Assembly: GCA_025267735.1 (NCBI GenBank)
Contig: CM046303.1
Span: forward strand, 54,887,403 to 54,951,402
From: Mactra quadrangularis
Lineage: Eukaryota; Mollusca; Bivalvia; Venerida; Mactridae
Direction of reading: 5' to 3'
DNA length: 64,000 nucleotides
This document shows, one piece after another, positions 49,191-60,300 of this stretch (positions within the stretch are counted from its first letter, which is position 1; every line of letters begins with the position of its first letter). The notes under the pieces were generated by a model that worked only from the letters and a program-made list of their open reading frames with translations, was not told the DNA's origin and made no database searches. The translations under genes were made by a program, and so were the position numbers.

Positions 49191-50112
49191 TTGCCAACCA
49201 TCACCCATCCTTTAATCAAAAATATGTCGATCTATTACTAGAATAAGTTAACCATTCTCCAGTAAGATGTATCAATTTCAACAAGAGGACTGATTTTATG
49301 TAACAGGTATATTAAATTTACACAGTTGTTTTTCCAGGCCTTCTAGACACTACTAAGCAATAGACGAACTATATCTTGCAGTCACCATTAAAACATCTTT
49401 AGAACTAATTGTGAACGAGATTAATTTCAACCAAATTCTAGTTGTTTAGCTTGCAGCTTAAATATATTTACGTAGCTTTTTATTGTCATTTGACATATAC
49501 AAGGGCAAGACTTTATGAAATATAAAACACTTTCGTTTTATTCGTTGAAGGTCATAACAATGGAATACCAAGATAGACTCATGTGCCAGTGGAAAATATT
49601 AGCATCGGTAGTTAAATCACATTTTTTGGGGAAAAGACTGACAGTCCCGTTAAACGGAAGGTAATAGTTTTTAATGAATTCATATATTATCTAAAAATAA
49701 AAAAGTTTTAGTACACGCGCAATCAAATAAGCGTCATTTTCTAATGCAATGACAATAAACAGTATGTGCAATGAAATGGCAATTTCACATAATGGTCCAA
49801 TGTAAAAGAAAAGTTTCATGTATCTAAGTCATAAAAATATCGTCTCATGAATGAAAAAACTCATTGATGAACCGAAAGCGATATTTAGAGGTCTAACACG
49901 CAAAACTACAGCACACGTCTAGAATTGTAGACGAATCGCAAGACGAATCGCAATTCGCTAATGCCATAACAAAATGCCACCATTTGTTTAAATAACAAAA
50001 ATGCACCAAATCCATGATTACGACAAATAATAATTAAACTACGGTTCAAAACAACATCAAAACAAACTGTTTTGACAAACGAGCAATCAATTATAATAAC
50101 TACGCAATCATA

Positions 50113-50295
50113 ATGCCGTCTGATCTATTATACAAACGACCAGCGATTCATTTTCTTGAGCGTCTCAAGAAGACTCAATCCCTCTTTGGCGTAATCACGC
50201 GTTCTAATATGAATGACACATTCCAAATATTTTATGAACTAGCAAACAAAATTGCAATGAAAAAAAATGTGCAATCAAAACAGAATTATCCATGA
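50113..50295 (+). other. 60-codon frame, sister of 39371-39631
   Basis: MPSDLLYKRPAIHFLERL is identical to the sister; later residues differ at six positions. It is open only from the internal ATG because of a one-base insertion upstream. Confidence 0.2.
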
Positions 50296-52916
50296 CAATT
50301 CGGAGATATTCCCTTAACCGCCGTCATAAATAACTCATTTAAAATCCCATTGGGTATATCAAATAAACGTTGTATTTTGAAGGCAGGCGTTACGTCTATT
50401 TTAATGACAATCAAAGTTTAATCTACTTTGTCAAACTGTCACATCAATGAGACATAATATCTCGTCATAATTTAAATATCTCATTTGTTAGAAAGATCAA
50501 ATATTGTGATATCACGATTGGCCGAGGGTGGTGTGCTCCTAGGACGTTAAGTCATGGTTTACCATGACCAACATGCATGTATAAGAAGACTAGTATGCAA
50601 TGTTACAGTGAAACCTTTAATCAAATACATGTTATGTATAAAATCTAACTAATAAAATTAGAATATGCTGTGGGTGGCTATAAAGTTCAGTCACAAAGTG
50701 TCGTTTTGTGACCCCTAATTCAAAACGAATGACCAATTATTTGACATTTTGGAGGTTAAATGTCATCCTTACAATTACATTGACTAGGGGTTACAATAGA
50801 AGACCAAAGAAATGATTTGAATTAGTTTATCTGTGATAGAACATTTATTATTACATTAAATATTAACGTGGATTTTCGATTAAATCAGAATGCTTTTACA
50901 CGAGGTAAATACACAAACAAACAAATGGTCATTCTCTGTTCCTACAAAGGTGTGATTTACTATGTATAATGCTTTTATTGACATAAATGTAGGTTCATCC
51001 TATAGTACTTATTATGTCTATACAGTTGTCCTTGTGCTGATCCAGGGCAAACAAATAATAAAAATAAAACAAAAATATAGAATGAACTAAATCTTTAAAA
51101 TCTGCTTGTAATCACATTTTAAACAAGAAATGTCTTTAAAAAAGACAAACGGCGTCGATTTAAAAACAAGTGTGCTCACCTGAGGAAAAGGTCAAAGGTC
51201 ACAGAAGAGCCATTTACAGAGGACCACTAATGTTAAAACCTATTTTTTGACCCAGTGACCTACTTATCCAACCAATCAGACCTATTTGAACAATTTTGGT
51301 AGGGAACCACCCACGGACCATTCCTGTTGAGTTTCGGCAAATTATCATAAGCGGTTCAAGAGAAGATGTTGTTTGAACTTTTCCTTATATAATTCAATGT
51401 AATATTGTGATGCATGGGGTGGGGTCAATTTTGACCCAGGGGCATAATTTGAACAACTGTGATGGAGGACCTCTAGATGATGTTATATACCAAATATGAA
51501 AGCTCTAGGCCTTGTAGTTTCAGACAAGAAGATTTTTGAGAATTGCATTGTGAAAACCTATTCATTAATGCTACAAAACAAAAATTATGAATTTATTCTT
51601 AAGGTTCTGGAACTGTAATGGTGACCTTCCACAATTCTTATACTGATATTGTTTCTTGATCTGTACTATTAAAGACATTGAACGCTGAAATTTTAAAGAA
51701 ATTTACCGTCTGTAACTTAAGTTATGTGCATTTTTATAACGTGACCCTTCATTTTTAGAAAGACCGTAAATTGTGCTGGGACAAAAAGTGAAAGAACTTT
51801 TTTTTTCAAATTCTGCTGTTTTATTTCCAAGTTTTAATCCATTTTCTTGTTATACAGTCATGTAATGACAAATCAGAGCAACCAGGTTACACTTTGGACA
51901 AATACATATAAAAATACAGAGATTTGCATACATGTACCCCCAAGCAAAAATCCGAGTTTTTGAGAATGTTAAAAAATTTACCCTATCTTTAAAAGCAAAT
52001 ATCTCAAGTTAGAAGTTAGTTAGACACATGCAACTAGTTTTAAAATTTTCTGCAGTATTAACTGCCCATATAATAAAAAAATTTAAGAAATTTTACCGTT
52101 TCTAAAATTTTTTATAAGAATTTGTATTAGATTACTGTACTGAAACTGCAAGAGATTTTATAGAGAAAAATAACGTCAAAATGGTCAGTTACAAATAATA
52201 CTACTTTATACAAATATATCATCTAAAATTGGTATTTGAGATGGAAAATGTATGTTAAACTCTGTATTTTTGCACTAACAGTTGGACACTAGAGTTAGTA
52301 ATGTTGGAATATTATGTGCCTTAGCTTTCAAATTATGCTGTTGATTGTATTGTTTTTTTTTATAATTAGAATATGATGATAGTAAAAACAGAAAATGTGC
52401 AACGATTTTGTCTTTATATGCTGACTTTGGTACGATTATTTGTGGGAATTCGGCAAAAAATCAATATAAGTTAAACATTCTTTCCAGTTTATCGATATTT
52501 GTGTAGTTTATTTTACCTTTGTTCATTTTCAGTACACAAAATAGATTAAACAATCAAAACCCCATTTTGCCCCAAATTCTCCATTTCGTCCATTTCGCCT
52601 CAAAATCTCCATTTCGTGTTTCAGTCATACCAAATTTACATCGCAAAAAAAGATGAAAAAAAATGTATTTTACACCTGTACAAACAGAATCAACGCAAAA
52701 GTTATGATCCACTACGGCTTTTCATTGTTTTTATGTCGATAAACCATTATTTTTACGATAACTAACTACGATCACGCTGTAGAGCGTCTGGTTTCGCCAT
52801 TTTCGGAAAATGCGTTACCCTATGACTTCTGGAAAATCCCACGTCACGTGGTGAAAATTTCTAAAAATAGCAATTACGAAACTTGACGAAGATAGGTATT
52901 TGGGAAAAAACCTACT

Positions 52917-53187
52917 TAATTATTGATTTGATAAAGGGAGATAACCGCTGCGGGGAGTTTGGTTTGACGTGTCTATTTTTAGTTTTATCTATTTTTAGAC
53001 ACAACCCCCCCCCCCATTTTTTTGTTGATTTTTGGCAGTTTTTGCAAATATCAAGAGGCTTTGTCAAAAAAGAATTGTCAACTTGATATGCCGGTATATG
53101 TGTGCTCCAGCGACAAACAAAAGATTTATTTAAAGCTGCGCAGTTTCTTCCACAAAACAGGAAACTCACAAATTTAATAGTATAGAT
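52917..53187 (+). repeat. dispersed ~270 bp repeat, copy 2
   Basis: Matches 27975-28255. It contains a run of 11 C at 53005-53015 where copy 1 has an A-rich run. It is nested in, or part of, the composite insertion. Confidence 0.75.
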
Positions 53188-53190
53188 GTG

Positions 53191-53642
53191 GAGCTGTGAC
53201 TCTCAAAGTGTAAACCCCGGAAACTGGACGTAGTGAGGCTTACTTAATAATTATTGGGTAATATGTCAGACTTTTTACTAGAAACCGGTTCACATCTGGA
53301 GACGTAATTCATTTTACCCATAAAATATTGTGTTTGACACGTAACTTCTTATTGTTACAATATAAAAAACACTTTGGAAAGCAATAGAAGTCTACCCAAA
53401 AAAAATAATCTACGAACGAAGCAAAATTTCGTAAAACACTGCATTACAATAGTGTGGCCTTTATTTTTTCGCGCGTGTCAGGGCCATCCAATCGAAGAGG
53501 GGATTTTCTCTGTTTCCCCCGTACGTCATTTTCAGTGCTTATAAAATCATCCAATAGAACGGCGGATTTCCGAAATCCCCAGACAGACGTCATTATACAG
53601 AAATGTAGGTCAAAATCCAGCTTAGACAGCTACGCCGAAAAA
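53191..53642 (+). repeat. ~450 bp terminal segment of the composite family, copy 1
   Basis: From TGTGGAGCTGTGACTCTCAA to CTACGCCGAAA it is almost identical to 58613-59070. It holds two CCAAT words (GCCATCCAATCGAAG, AATCATCCAATAGAAC) and TATAAAA near 53542, a promoter-like arrangement. The 63-codon frame in it also occurs in the sister copy, but both are explained by the repeat. Confidence 0.8.
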
Positions 53643-54892
53643 TGATGCAATTATCAACTCAGTCGTAGAGTATTCATTGCCCTTTGGATGCAACAGAAGT
53701 GATTTCTGTATCAATAATTTACTCTTGCAATAGTAAAGTAGAAAGGTAACTGAATTACGAGAGATATTTCAATTTTGCGTTTTAATTTTAATGTAGAATT
53801 TGTGTCGGTATTTGTTTAATATATGTTGTTATACATTGTATTGCTTATGTTAACAATTAAGATTAAATAATGATAAATCATTATGAAATTTGTAATTTCT
53901 TTATGCTATAATTTGTACCAATATTCAATTATTTTTTATTATTTACTAGCAACATATGGTTTATAATTAAACTAAAAAGAAGCACGTGCACGAGTACTCA
54001 GAGTTTATTTACCTCTTTATTTAAAGCAAGTTTTGTTTTTATACAATATACTTTTATTTAAAAGTTTCAAGGCTTCAGTAGTTTTATTACCGTGCGTATC
54101 ATCCACTTATCATTTATTATCGAGACACGTTTTGTTTTATAATGCAAAACATGAAATTTTGATGCCAGCATCAATATATATTTGTAATCAAATGCATAAA
54201 ACACTGATCACAATCTTATTGATCATATAAGCGTTTTAATAGTACACACAAGCTCGTTCTCGAATGTACAAACGTGTGCATTAGACCATAATAGGACGCA
54301 TAATTATGTTTCTAATTCTTAATTATCAGTCGGTTACAATGTACAAAAGAACACGATTGAAAAATCATGATTCTGTAGGTATATTGTATTGTTAAGCAAA
54401 ACAAAGATATTTGTAATAAATATTATTTTGGCGTTGCAGTAAACTTATTATAGGCATCGTGAAGTTACTCTTGATTCAAGCTAATATTGTCATTGTGAAT
54501 AATTAACATCCAAATAGAGAAACAAACAAATATTCACATTTATTTAGCAGATAAGATTTATTGTTTTCAAATTGAAATATAAAGTATAAGGAAAATTAGA
54601 GGCTTCCTCAAAATAATTATGAAATGACGAGGAAACACTTCCTACTGCTGTAAAAGTAGATTTTATTAGTCATAATACAGAGCATGATATTGAAATAACT
54701 TATATTTAATATTATCCTAAATCTAAATATGTAACGCCTGATTTAGCGATGTGTATAGACATGAAGGTCACCGCAAGTATTTATGACAGTAATATATCCT
54801 TTAAATATATTCTCCAACACCAAAAGCGTACAATTTCGATATAAGTATATGTATGTCTATAGTTATGTCATATATGATGTAAGTGAATTCTC

Positions 54893-54978
54893 TTAAAGGT
54901 CTATTTCAATGTTTTGATACAGAATAGTACGAGTCATAAATGACACGGGTAATATTATATTAGTTAGTCAATAATCCA
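54893..54978. other. seven-copy block, copy 7
   Basis: TTTCAATGTTTTGATACAGA, then GAGTCATAAATGACACGGGT. The minus frame gives LPVSFM...LYQNIE and stops soon after. Confidence 0.6.
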
Positions 54979-56247
54979 ACAAAGAATCTGGTAGGGACGA
55001 TGCGTTTATTCAAAGAACCATATTTCCTGCTAACTTAGATTTCTCAGGCAATAGCGTCTTGTCATGTCAATAACGAAAGTAAATACTTGTAATATGGACA
55101 TTGAAATATTTGAACAATCCAAATAGAATGTGACAACAACATAAATCTGCTTTGCATGCATAAGTTTATTTTAAAAAATCACAGAGATTTATGTTTTCTC
55201 GATTTTAATCAAGTAGCCGAGAGTTTTTGCAATAAGTTGTATCGACAATAGAAAGATGATTATATTTTACAGTTACATTTTATGGAGCCTAACAATTCTA
55301 GTGTAATGAATTATTAGACAATTAGTCTGAAATATCGGATTGAATCCCTCGTCATTTTTCAATAGCAAGTTCAACGAATAAATGACCTGAACAGCTGCAT
55401 GATAAGTTTTATATTACTTTGACATTTATTAAATAATGTACAAAGATAACGTATTTAGCTGTTCTTTTCAAATGGTCTAACAAAACATGTCAAACCACCC
55501 CTCCATACCTTTCATACCTTACAATAGGTTGGTTTTAAATTGAACACAGTGTAAAAGTGTAAAAATTAATTCAATATGTATTGTAAAAGCTTATGTGTGG
55601 AATGTAATGCTGAGTCTATCAAGAAAGACGCTATTACATTAAACACATACTTTAAGTTCTATTTCATGTATTCAATAAACTTGATACGTGTTAATCGTGG
55701 TCGGAAATTAACACCACAGTGTCTTATAACGATTTCTGCACGCGAATGAGCATTGTATAATTTAAAAAAAATATGTCTCAATTGTTTTTATTTCATAATT
55801 CAGAACTTTCCGACAAATATTCGTAATATTAGAAAGTGTAACAGATTCTTACTTTATAGCAGCGTTTTATTATCTTTCTTTGTCACAACAATAATAAACA
55901 ACGTAAAAATTAATGATTTGTATTAATGTTCATGGTAAACGTTAAAACAAAGGAAAGAAAAACATAGTGTATGTCTAACTATGAAAACTAGTCTAGCGTA
56001 TTGCAACAACAAGTATTTCTGGTGTTGAATGTAAAGGCATAAGCAATGCACATCATTGAGATCCGTAGGCAGAGCTTTATATGACAGGTTCGTTTACTCC
56101 AGCAGTTATGTACATTCAACATTACAACAGTAACATCCAATACATGTATTTACCATACATTAAAAGAACAATTGTTTTATGGTATACATACACACATCTT
56201 TATTAGTCAAAAAGACATTTACATATGTGTTCGGCCATTTACAATCA

Positions 56248-56702
56248 CTGTCGGTAATCACGTGATATTGTTACGATTAGCTCAATCTGATTAAAACCCG
56301 ATCTAAAATTTTACCGCTCGCATACTCGCTAATTTAGATCTGGCCTTTTCCAAACGAAGGTCACGTTCAGGTGACCTTTTCTCATCATAATATTCATGAC
56401 GAAATTGTTATGATACGTAACTTGTTTACATCATCTACGTCACGCAATTTGAAATGAGCCACCCAATCGCAGACTGTGAATAATACCGCAGTTAAATTAG
56501 CATGCAAACATAGGTCTAAAAATAGAAATTGCGAAATCAAAATGTGATTAATATTGTTTTCGTCTAGATGAAAGCTACGCATCGATTGGTCGACACAAAG
56601 TTCATCTCGACGTGACCTTGCATTGACTAAGTAGAGATCCAGTACGACAACGCTCTACAGGATCTCTGTTTACGGAGATTGCGATTAGCTGTACTATTAA
56701 AT
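56248..56702. mobile_element. ~450 bp insertion in block copy 2
   Basis: Copy 1 reads CATTTACAATACTCATGG (near 44435) where copy 2 has this extra sequence between TTTACAAT and ACTCATGAC. A possible 3 bp AAT duplication flanks it. It contains an inverted GATCTAAA...TTTAGATC near 56310-56340 and GAGATCCAGTACGACAACGC near the right end. It has higher GC than its surroundings, no coding frame and no clear terminal inverted repeat. Class unknown. Confidence 0.6.
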
Positions 56703-57053
56703 ACTCATGACAAAGGCCATAAATTCATGACAAATTAAAATAACAAATAAAAAAATCTATTTTGTAATGAAACAATACATAATATATAAAACAATTATGA
56801 AATATTTAGACAACGATTTCTGATGCATATAGATTTTTTTATAAATTTAGCGATATTAATTATGTTCTTATAGTCTTAGATTTCATAAAATAAATAAAAA
56901 TTGTCAAAAGTAGGCCAGGAACAGTAGTAATACATGCATGTATTAATGATATATGTTAATATTCGGGCATTTAAATGCACGCGTGCAACACCTTCATTTT
57001 CGTAAAGTTGGTGAATCCTTATGATATAACACTTTATTATCTATATTTTATCA

Positions 57054-57258
57054 AAGCCGCGGCAAAACGTTTGACATTGTTAGAATTCTAAAAATTTCAT
57101 TAACAAAAGCAAATGTCAAAATGAAGATAATGTAATAAGAAAGACTTATCTATATGATATAGCTTTTTGACAACTTTAAGCGAACTTTTTAATGCGAGGA
57201 TAATTGGTGTTAACTTAGCATCATATGGATAAAGTAAGTAAAATAGCGAAATAACAAA
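57054..57258. other. spacer, no gene seen
   Basis: A short unique stretch between the end of the duplicated block and the next insertion. Nothing recognised. Confidence 0.4.
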
Positions 57259-57721
57259 CAAGAAATGTCTTTAAAAAAGACAAACGGCGTCGATTTAAAA
57301 ACAAGAGGGCCCAAAGGGCCCTGGGTGCTCACCTGAGGAAAAGGTCAAAGGTCACAGAAGAGCCATTTACAGAGGACCACTTATGTTAAAACCTATTTTT
57401 TTACCCAGTGACCTATTTATCCAACCAATCAGACCTATTTGAACAATTTTGGTAGGAAACCACCCACGGACCATTCCTGTTGAGTTTGGGCAAATTATCA
57501 TAAGCGGTTCAAGAGAAGATGTTGTTTGAACTTTTCCTTATATAATTCAATGTAATATTGTGATTCATGGGGTGGGGTCAATTTTGACCCAGGGGCATAA
57601 TTTGAACAACTGTGATGGAGGACCTCTAGATGATGTTATATACCAAATATGAAAGCTCTAGGCCTTGTAGTTTCAGACAAGAAGATTTTTGATAATTGCA
57701 TTGTGAAAACCTATTTTTTGA

Positions 57722-57971
57722 TTCCGTGACCTCCGTTAGTATTTGCTCATACAAGTTGTGACCACGCATCATCACTTCATCGACAACATTTGCAGACCAG
57801 TTTCGCAGACTTGGCACATGATTGCCTACCGTAAACAATATAACAGCCAATGCAATTGCCGTACACTGATAACCTGCAGCTTGTGAGCATATCTGACCTT
57901 GGTGAAATCGACCGTTAATAATCCTTACCATTGTTTTGATCTCCGTTGCCCGTTCAATGTTGTTTAGAGTC
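57722..57971 (-). pseudogene. transposon cysteine-protease-like fragment
   Basis: The minus-strand frame contains NGRFHQGQ, then AAGYQCTAIALAVILF and EVMMRGHNLYEQ. The pattern Q...(A)GxQC followed by small and hydrophobic residues, then a D/E-x-V-(x)-x-G-x-x-LY block, matches the nucleophile region of papain-fold proteases. These occur in some large eukaryotic transposons and, distantly, in peptidase family C76. The frame is open upstream of the ATG at 57931 to a TAG near 57972. Downstream it runs at about residue 70 into the unrelated repeat ending at 57722, so the protein is cut off and the histidine side of the active site is missing. Family assignment is from memory of the motif and is tentative. 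Confidence 0.4.
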
Positions 57972-58612
57972 AGCTACCTATGCTCGGTCACTACCAATGC
58001 TCGGTCACCCCTAGCAAATTTCGATTAATTAAAAAGGGGACCTCGCGTATTGTTTCTAATTTTAGTCATACCTGTCAAACGCTCGCGGAAAACCCCAAAT
58101 CATGATCATCTAGACGCTTATCTGTTTATGCAGACGATAGATACGAGCGCACCTGCTGTTTTCCGCTAGAAAATCCTAGAGGCTAGAAAATCGAATTTGG
58201 ACAGCCTTGTCTTTTTCACTTATAATTATTATAATAATTCAAGAAGTATTATGATTTATTTAAATTTATAATATTTATACAATAATCTATCAATTGTAAA
58301 TAAAAATCTCACATATTTATGTATATTCTAAGTAAAACAAGGTGACCGAGCACTGGTCCGAAATTTTCCAAAAATACCGTGTTTTACGTATTACACTCCG
58401 CGCCGATTTTATCCAATAATCGGGATCGTCAGACGCTTGTTTTTCTGTAAACGGAAGTAGGTCAACATGTAGACGATAATGCGTAATGAATTTGACATGA
58501 ATTGACAGAATACCGTTAACCCGCTTCGATTTTGATATAAATGTGACCGAACAAAAATTATGAATTTATTCTTAAAAGTTACGTACCAATAACTCTGCGG
58601 ATTAATAAATAT

Positions 58613-59070
58613 ATGTGGAGCTGTGACTCTCAAAGTGTAAACCCCGGAAACTGGACGTAGTGAGGCTAACTTAATAATTATTGGGTAATATGTCAGACTT
58701 TTTACTAGAAGCCGGTTCACATCTGGAGACGTAATTCATTTTACCCATAAAATATTGTGTTTGACACGTAACTTTTTATTGTTAAAATATAAAAAAACAC
58801 TTTGGAAAGCAATAGAAGTCTACCCAAAAAAAATAATCTACGAACGAAGCAAAATTTCGTAAAACACTGCATTACAATAGTGTGGCCTTTATTTTTTCGC
58901 GCGTGTCAGGGCCATCCAATCGAAGAGGGGATTTTCTCTGTTTCCCCCGTACGTCATTTTCAGTGCTTATAAAATCATCCAATAGAACGGCGGATTTCCG
59001 AAATTCCCAGACATACGTCATTATACAGAAATGTAGATCAAAATCCAGCTTAGACAGCTACGCCGAAAAA
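58613..59070 (+). repeat. ~450 bp terminal segment of the composite family, copy 2
   Basis: Differs from 53191-53642 at only a handful of bases (for example AGACATACGTC for AGACAGACGTC). The near identity points to a recent duplication or transposition. Confidence 0.8.
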
Positions 59071-60300
59071 AGAATTCTATTTGCAGGAGTGTACAATGTA
59101 TATTTAAATATCATTTTTACAAAATATTTTAGTTGAGCCGATAAATCATTTGCAGAAGGTAGAAAATGATGTTATAAAAATAGAGCGTACAAACCAAATG
59201 TTACTTCATGCCGAAGCGGTAAAAGCAATTAATTGATGTTTCTTCTGGCTTCACCTGCGTCTCAAATGAAAAAGAAATGTTATTGTAATGATGAATTTAT
59301 GACATTAAGCAACTCGACTATAATTCCAGCTGAGAAACTTACTATTAACTCTGCTTGTACCTCTTTGAAACAAAGTAAAACTATGTGTCTGTGCTCACTG
59401 ATTAAAATCAAACACAAACAAAAGAACTTTTCAGGGCAATTTTCAAGCCACTAAGGCGATACTTTCAGTAAAAGAAACTTAATACTTCTTGTCATTCTTT
59501 TCCCACTTTAAACGCTAACTCTTTACAAATGTAACGAAAATTATAGTGATATTTTCATTGTCCAACAACAAAACATAAATATTTTTCATTCTTAGTTTGA
59601 AACATCATGTTTGCGCTTATTTTTGAATAAATCTCCCAAGTGAATGACAAACCATGATCTCAAATAACGAAAATACCTTTTTTCAGTATTTACAGGATTG
59701 AAAAAAAACATCTCAAAAGTTAAGCCATCTAAAACACACCTTGTAAGCAAAGATTAAGTTCGTGATTAAGATTTTAAAACTTTTTCAACGTTTCTAAGAA
59801 AGTGTTTCTAAAAGTGTATGAAATAAGTCTTTATGACAATGAAAATGTTAACTGCGGTAACAAATTTGACATTTAAAAAAAGTAAATCTTTTTCTGGTCA
59901 TATATTGTTTCCTATGATATTATCCGTAAAATTATAAGAACTAATTATCTAGATCTCAGAAGCAATAGTTTTGGTGAAATCTAAGTATTTGTTGAGACGC
60001 TAATTTACGATAGGAACCCTGAAATAAATATTGCTTTATTCTATTTAGAAGGCGGCTTTTTCATAAAACTTCAGTCAAATAAAAGGTATATAAATAGAAA
60101 TCACAAATAAAACAGCAATGGTTATCATCCAAAGTTGCTAATTAATTTATTTCTATAATTTGTATATGTTGTGGTCTGGGCTAGGAATAAAGTGAAAGCA
60201 ACAAACGAGAATAAACCTTTTATACTTGATATAAATTTCCATTGCACCGCAACTTCGAGACAGCTTATTAATAAACTAAACCGCAGACATTTTACCTCGA
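59071..60300. other. intergenic, no gene seen
   Basis: AT-rich. A 73-codon frame at 59233-59454 has no recognisable feature. Nothing else seen. Confidence 0.35.

Larger units (their letters stand above)
51124..53642 (+). mobile_element. 2.5 kb composite insertion, family shared with 57259-59070
   Basis: Block copy 1 reads straight through (TTTTAAAAAAGGATGCAATT near 40460) where this stretch interrupts copy 2. It starts ACAAGAAATGTCTTTAAAAA, with a small TGTCTTT/AAAGACA hairpin, and continues CTCACCTGAGGAAAAGGTCA and GGGGCATAATTTGAACAACT, phrases typical of a dispersed bivalve repeat. It ends CTTAGACAGCTACGCCGAAA. The shorter relative at 57259-59070 shares both ends but has a different middle. 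Part of the interior (52917-53187) is the dispersed repeat also at 27975. No intact gene; the transposon class is unknown. Confidence 0.75.
49267..57053. repeat. array 2 large block, copy 2
   Basis: Same orientation as 38607-44803. The length difference is explained by a 2.52 kb insertion (51124-53642), a ~0.45 kb insertion (56248-56702) and one fewer 1.38 kb sub-unit. Flanking similarity ends at TATATTTTATCAA (57053 / 44803). Confidence 0.88.
57259..59070 (+). mobile_element. 1.8 kb relative of the composite insertion
   Basis: 57259-57722 matches 51124-51567 and 58613-59070 matches 53191-53642. A word ACAAAAATTATGAATTTATT near 58553 also occurs at 51577. The middle (57723-58550) is different and includes the protease-like fragment. 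Near the start it carries the perfect hairpin AGGGCCCAAAGGGCCCT (57306-57322), which the other copy lacks. Confidence 0.72.

Noticed and set aside
53454..53645. 63-codon frame present also at 58882 as a conserved protein
   Set aside because: Both copies sit in the same repeated element segment, and the frames end differently.
58409..58720. 103-codon minus frame
   Set aside because: It spans the junction of the composite element's middle and its repeated end segment, and no motif is visible.
53191..59070. The ~450 bp near-identical segments 5.4 kb apart as LTRs of one retrotransposon
   Set aside because: The sequence between them is mostly the duplicated array block plus other insertions, with no gag or pol. 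Each segment is the end of its own composite element, and there is no TG...CA pair.
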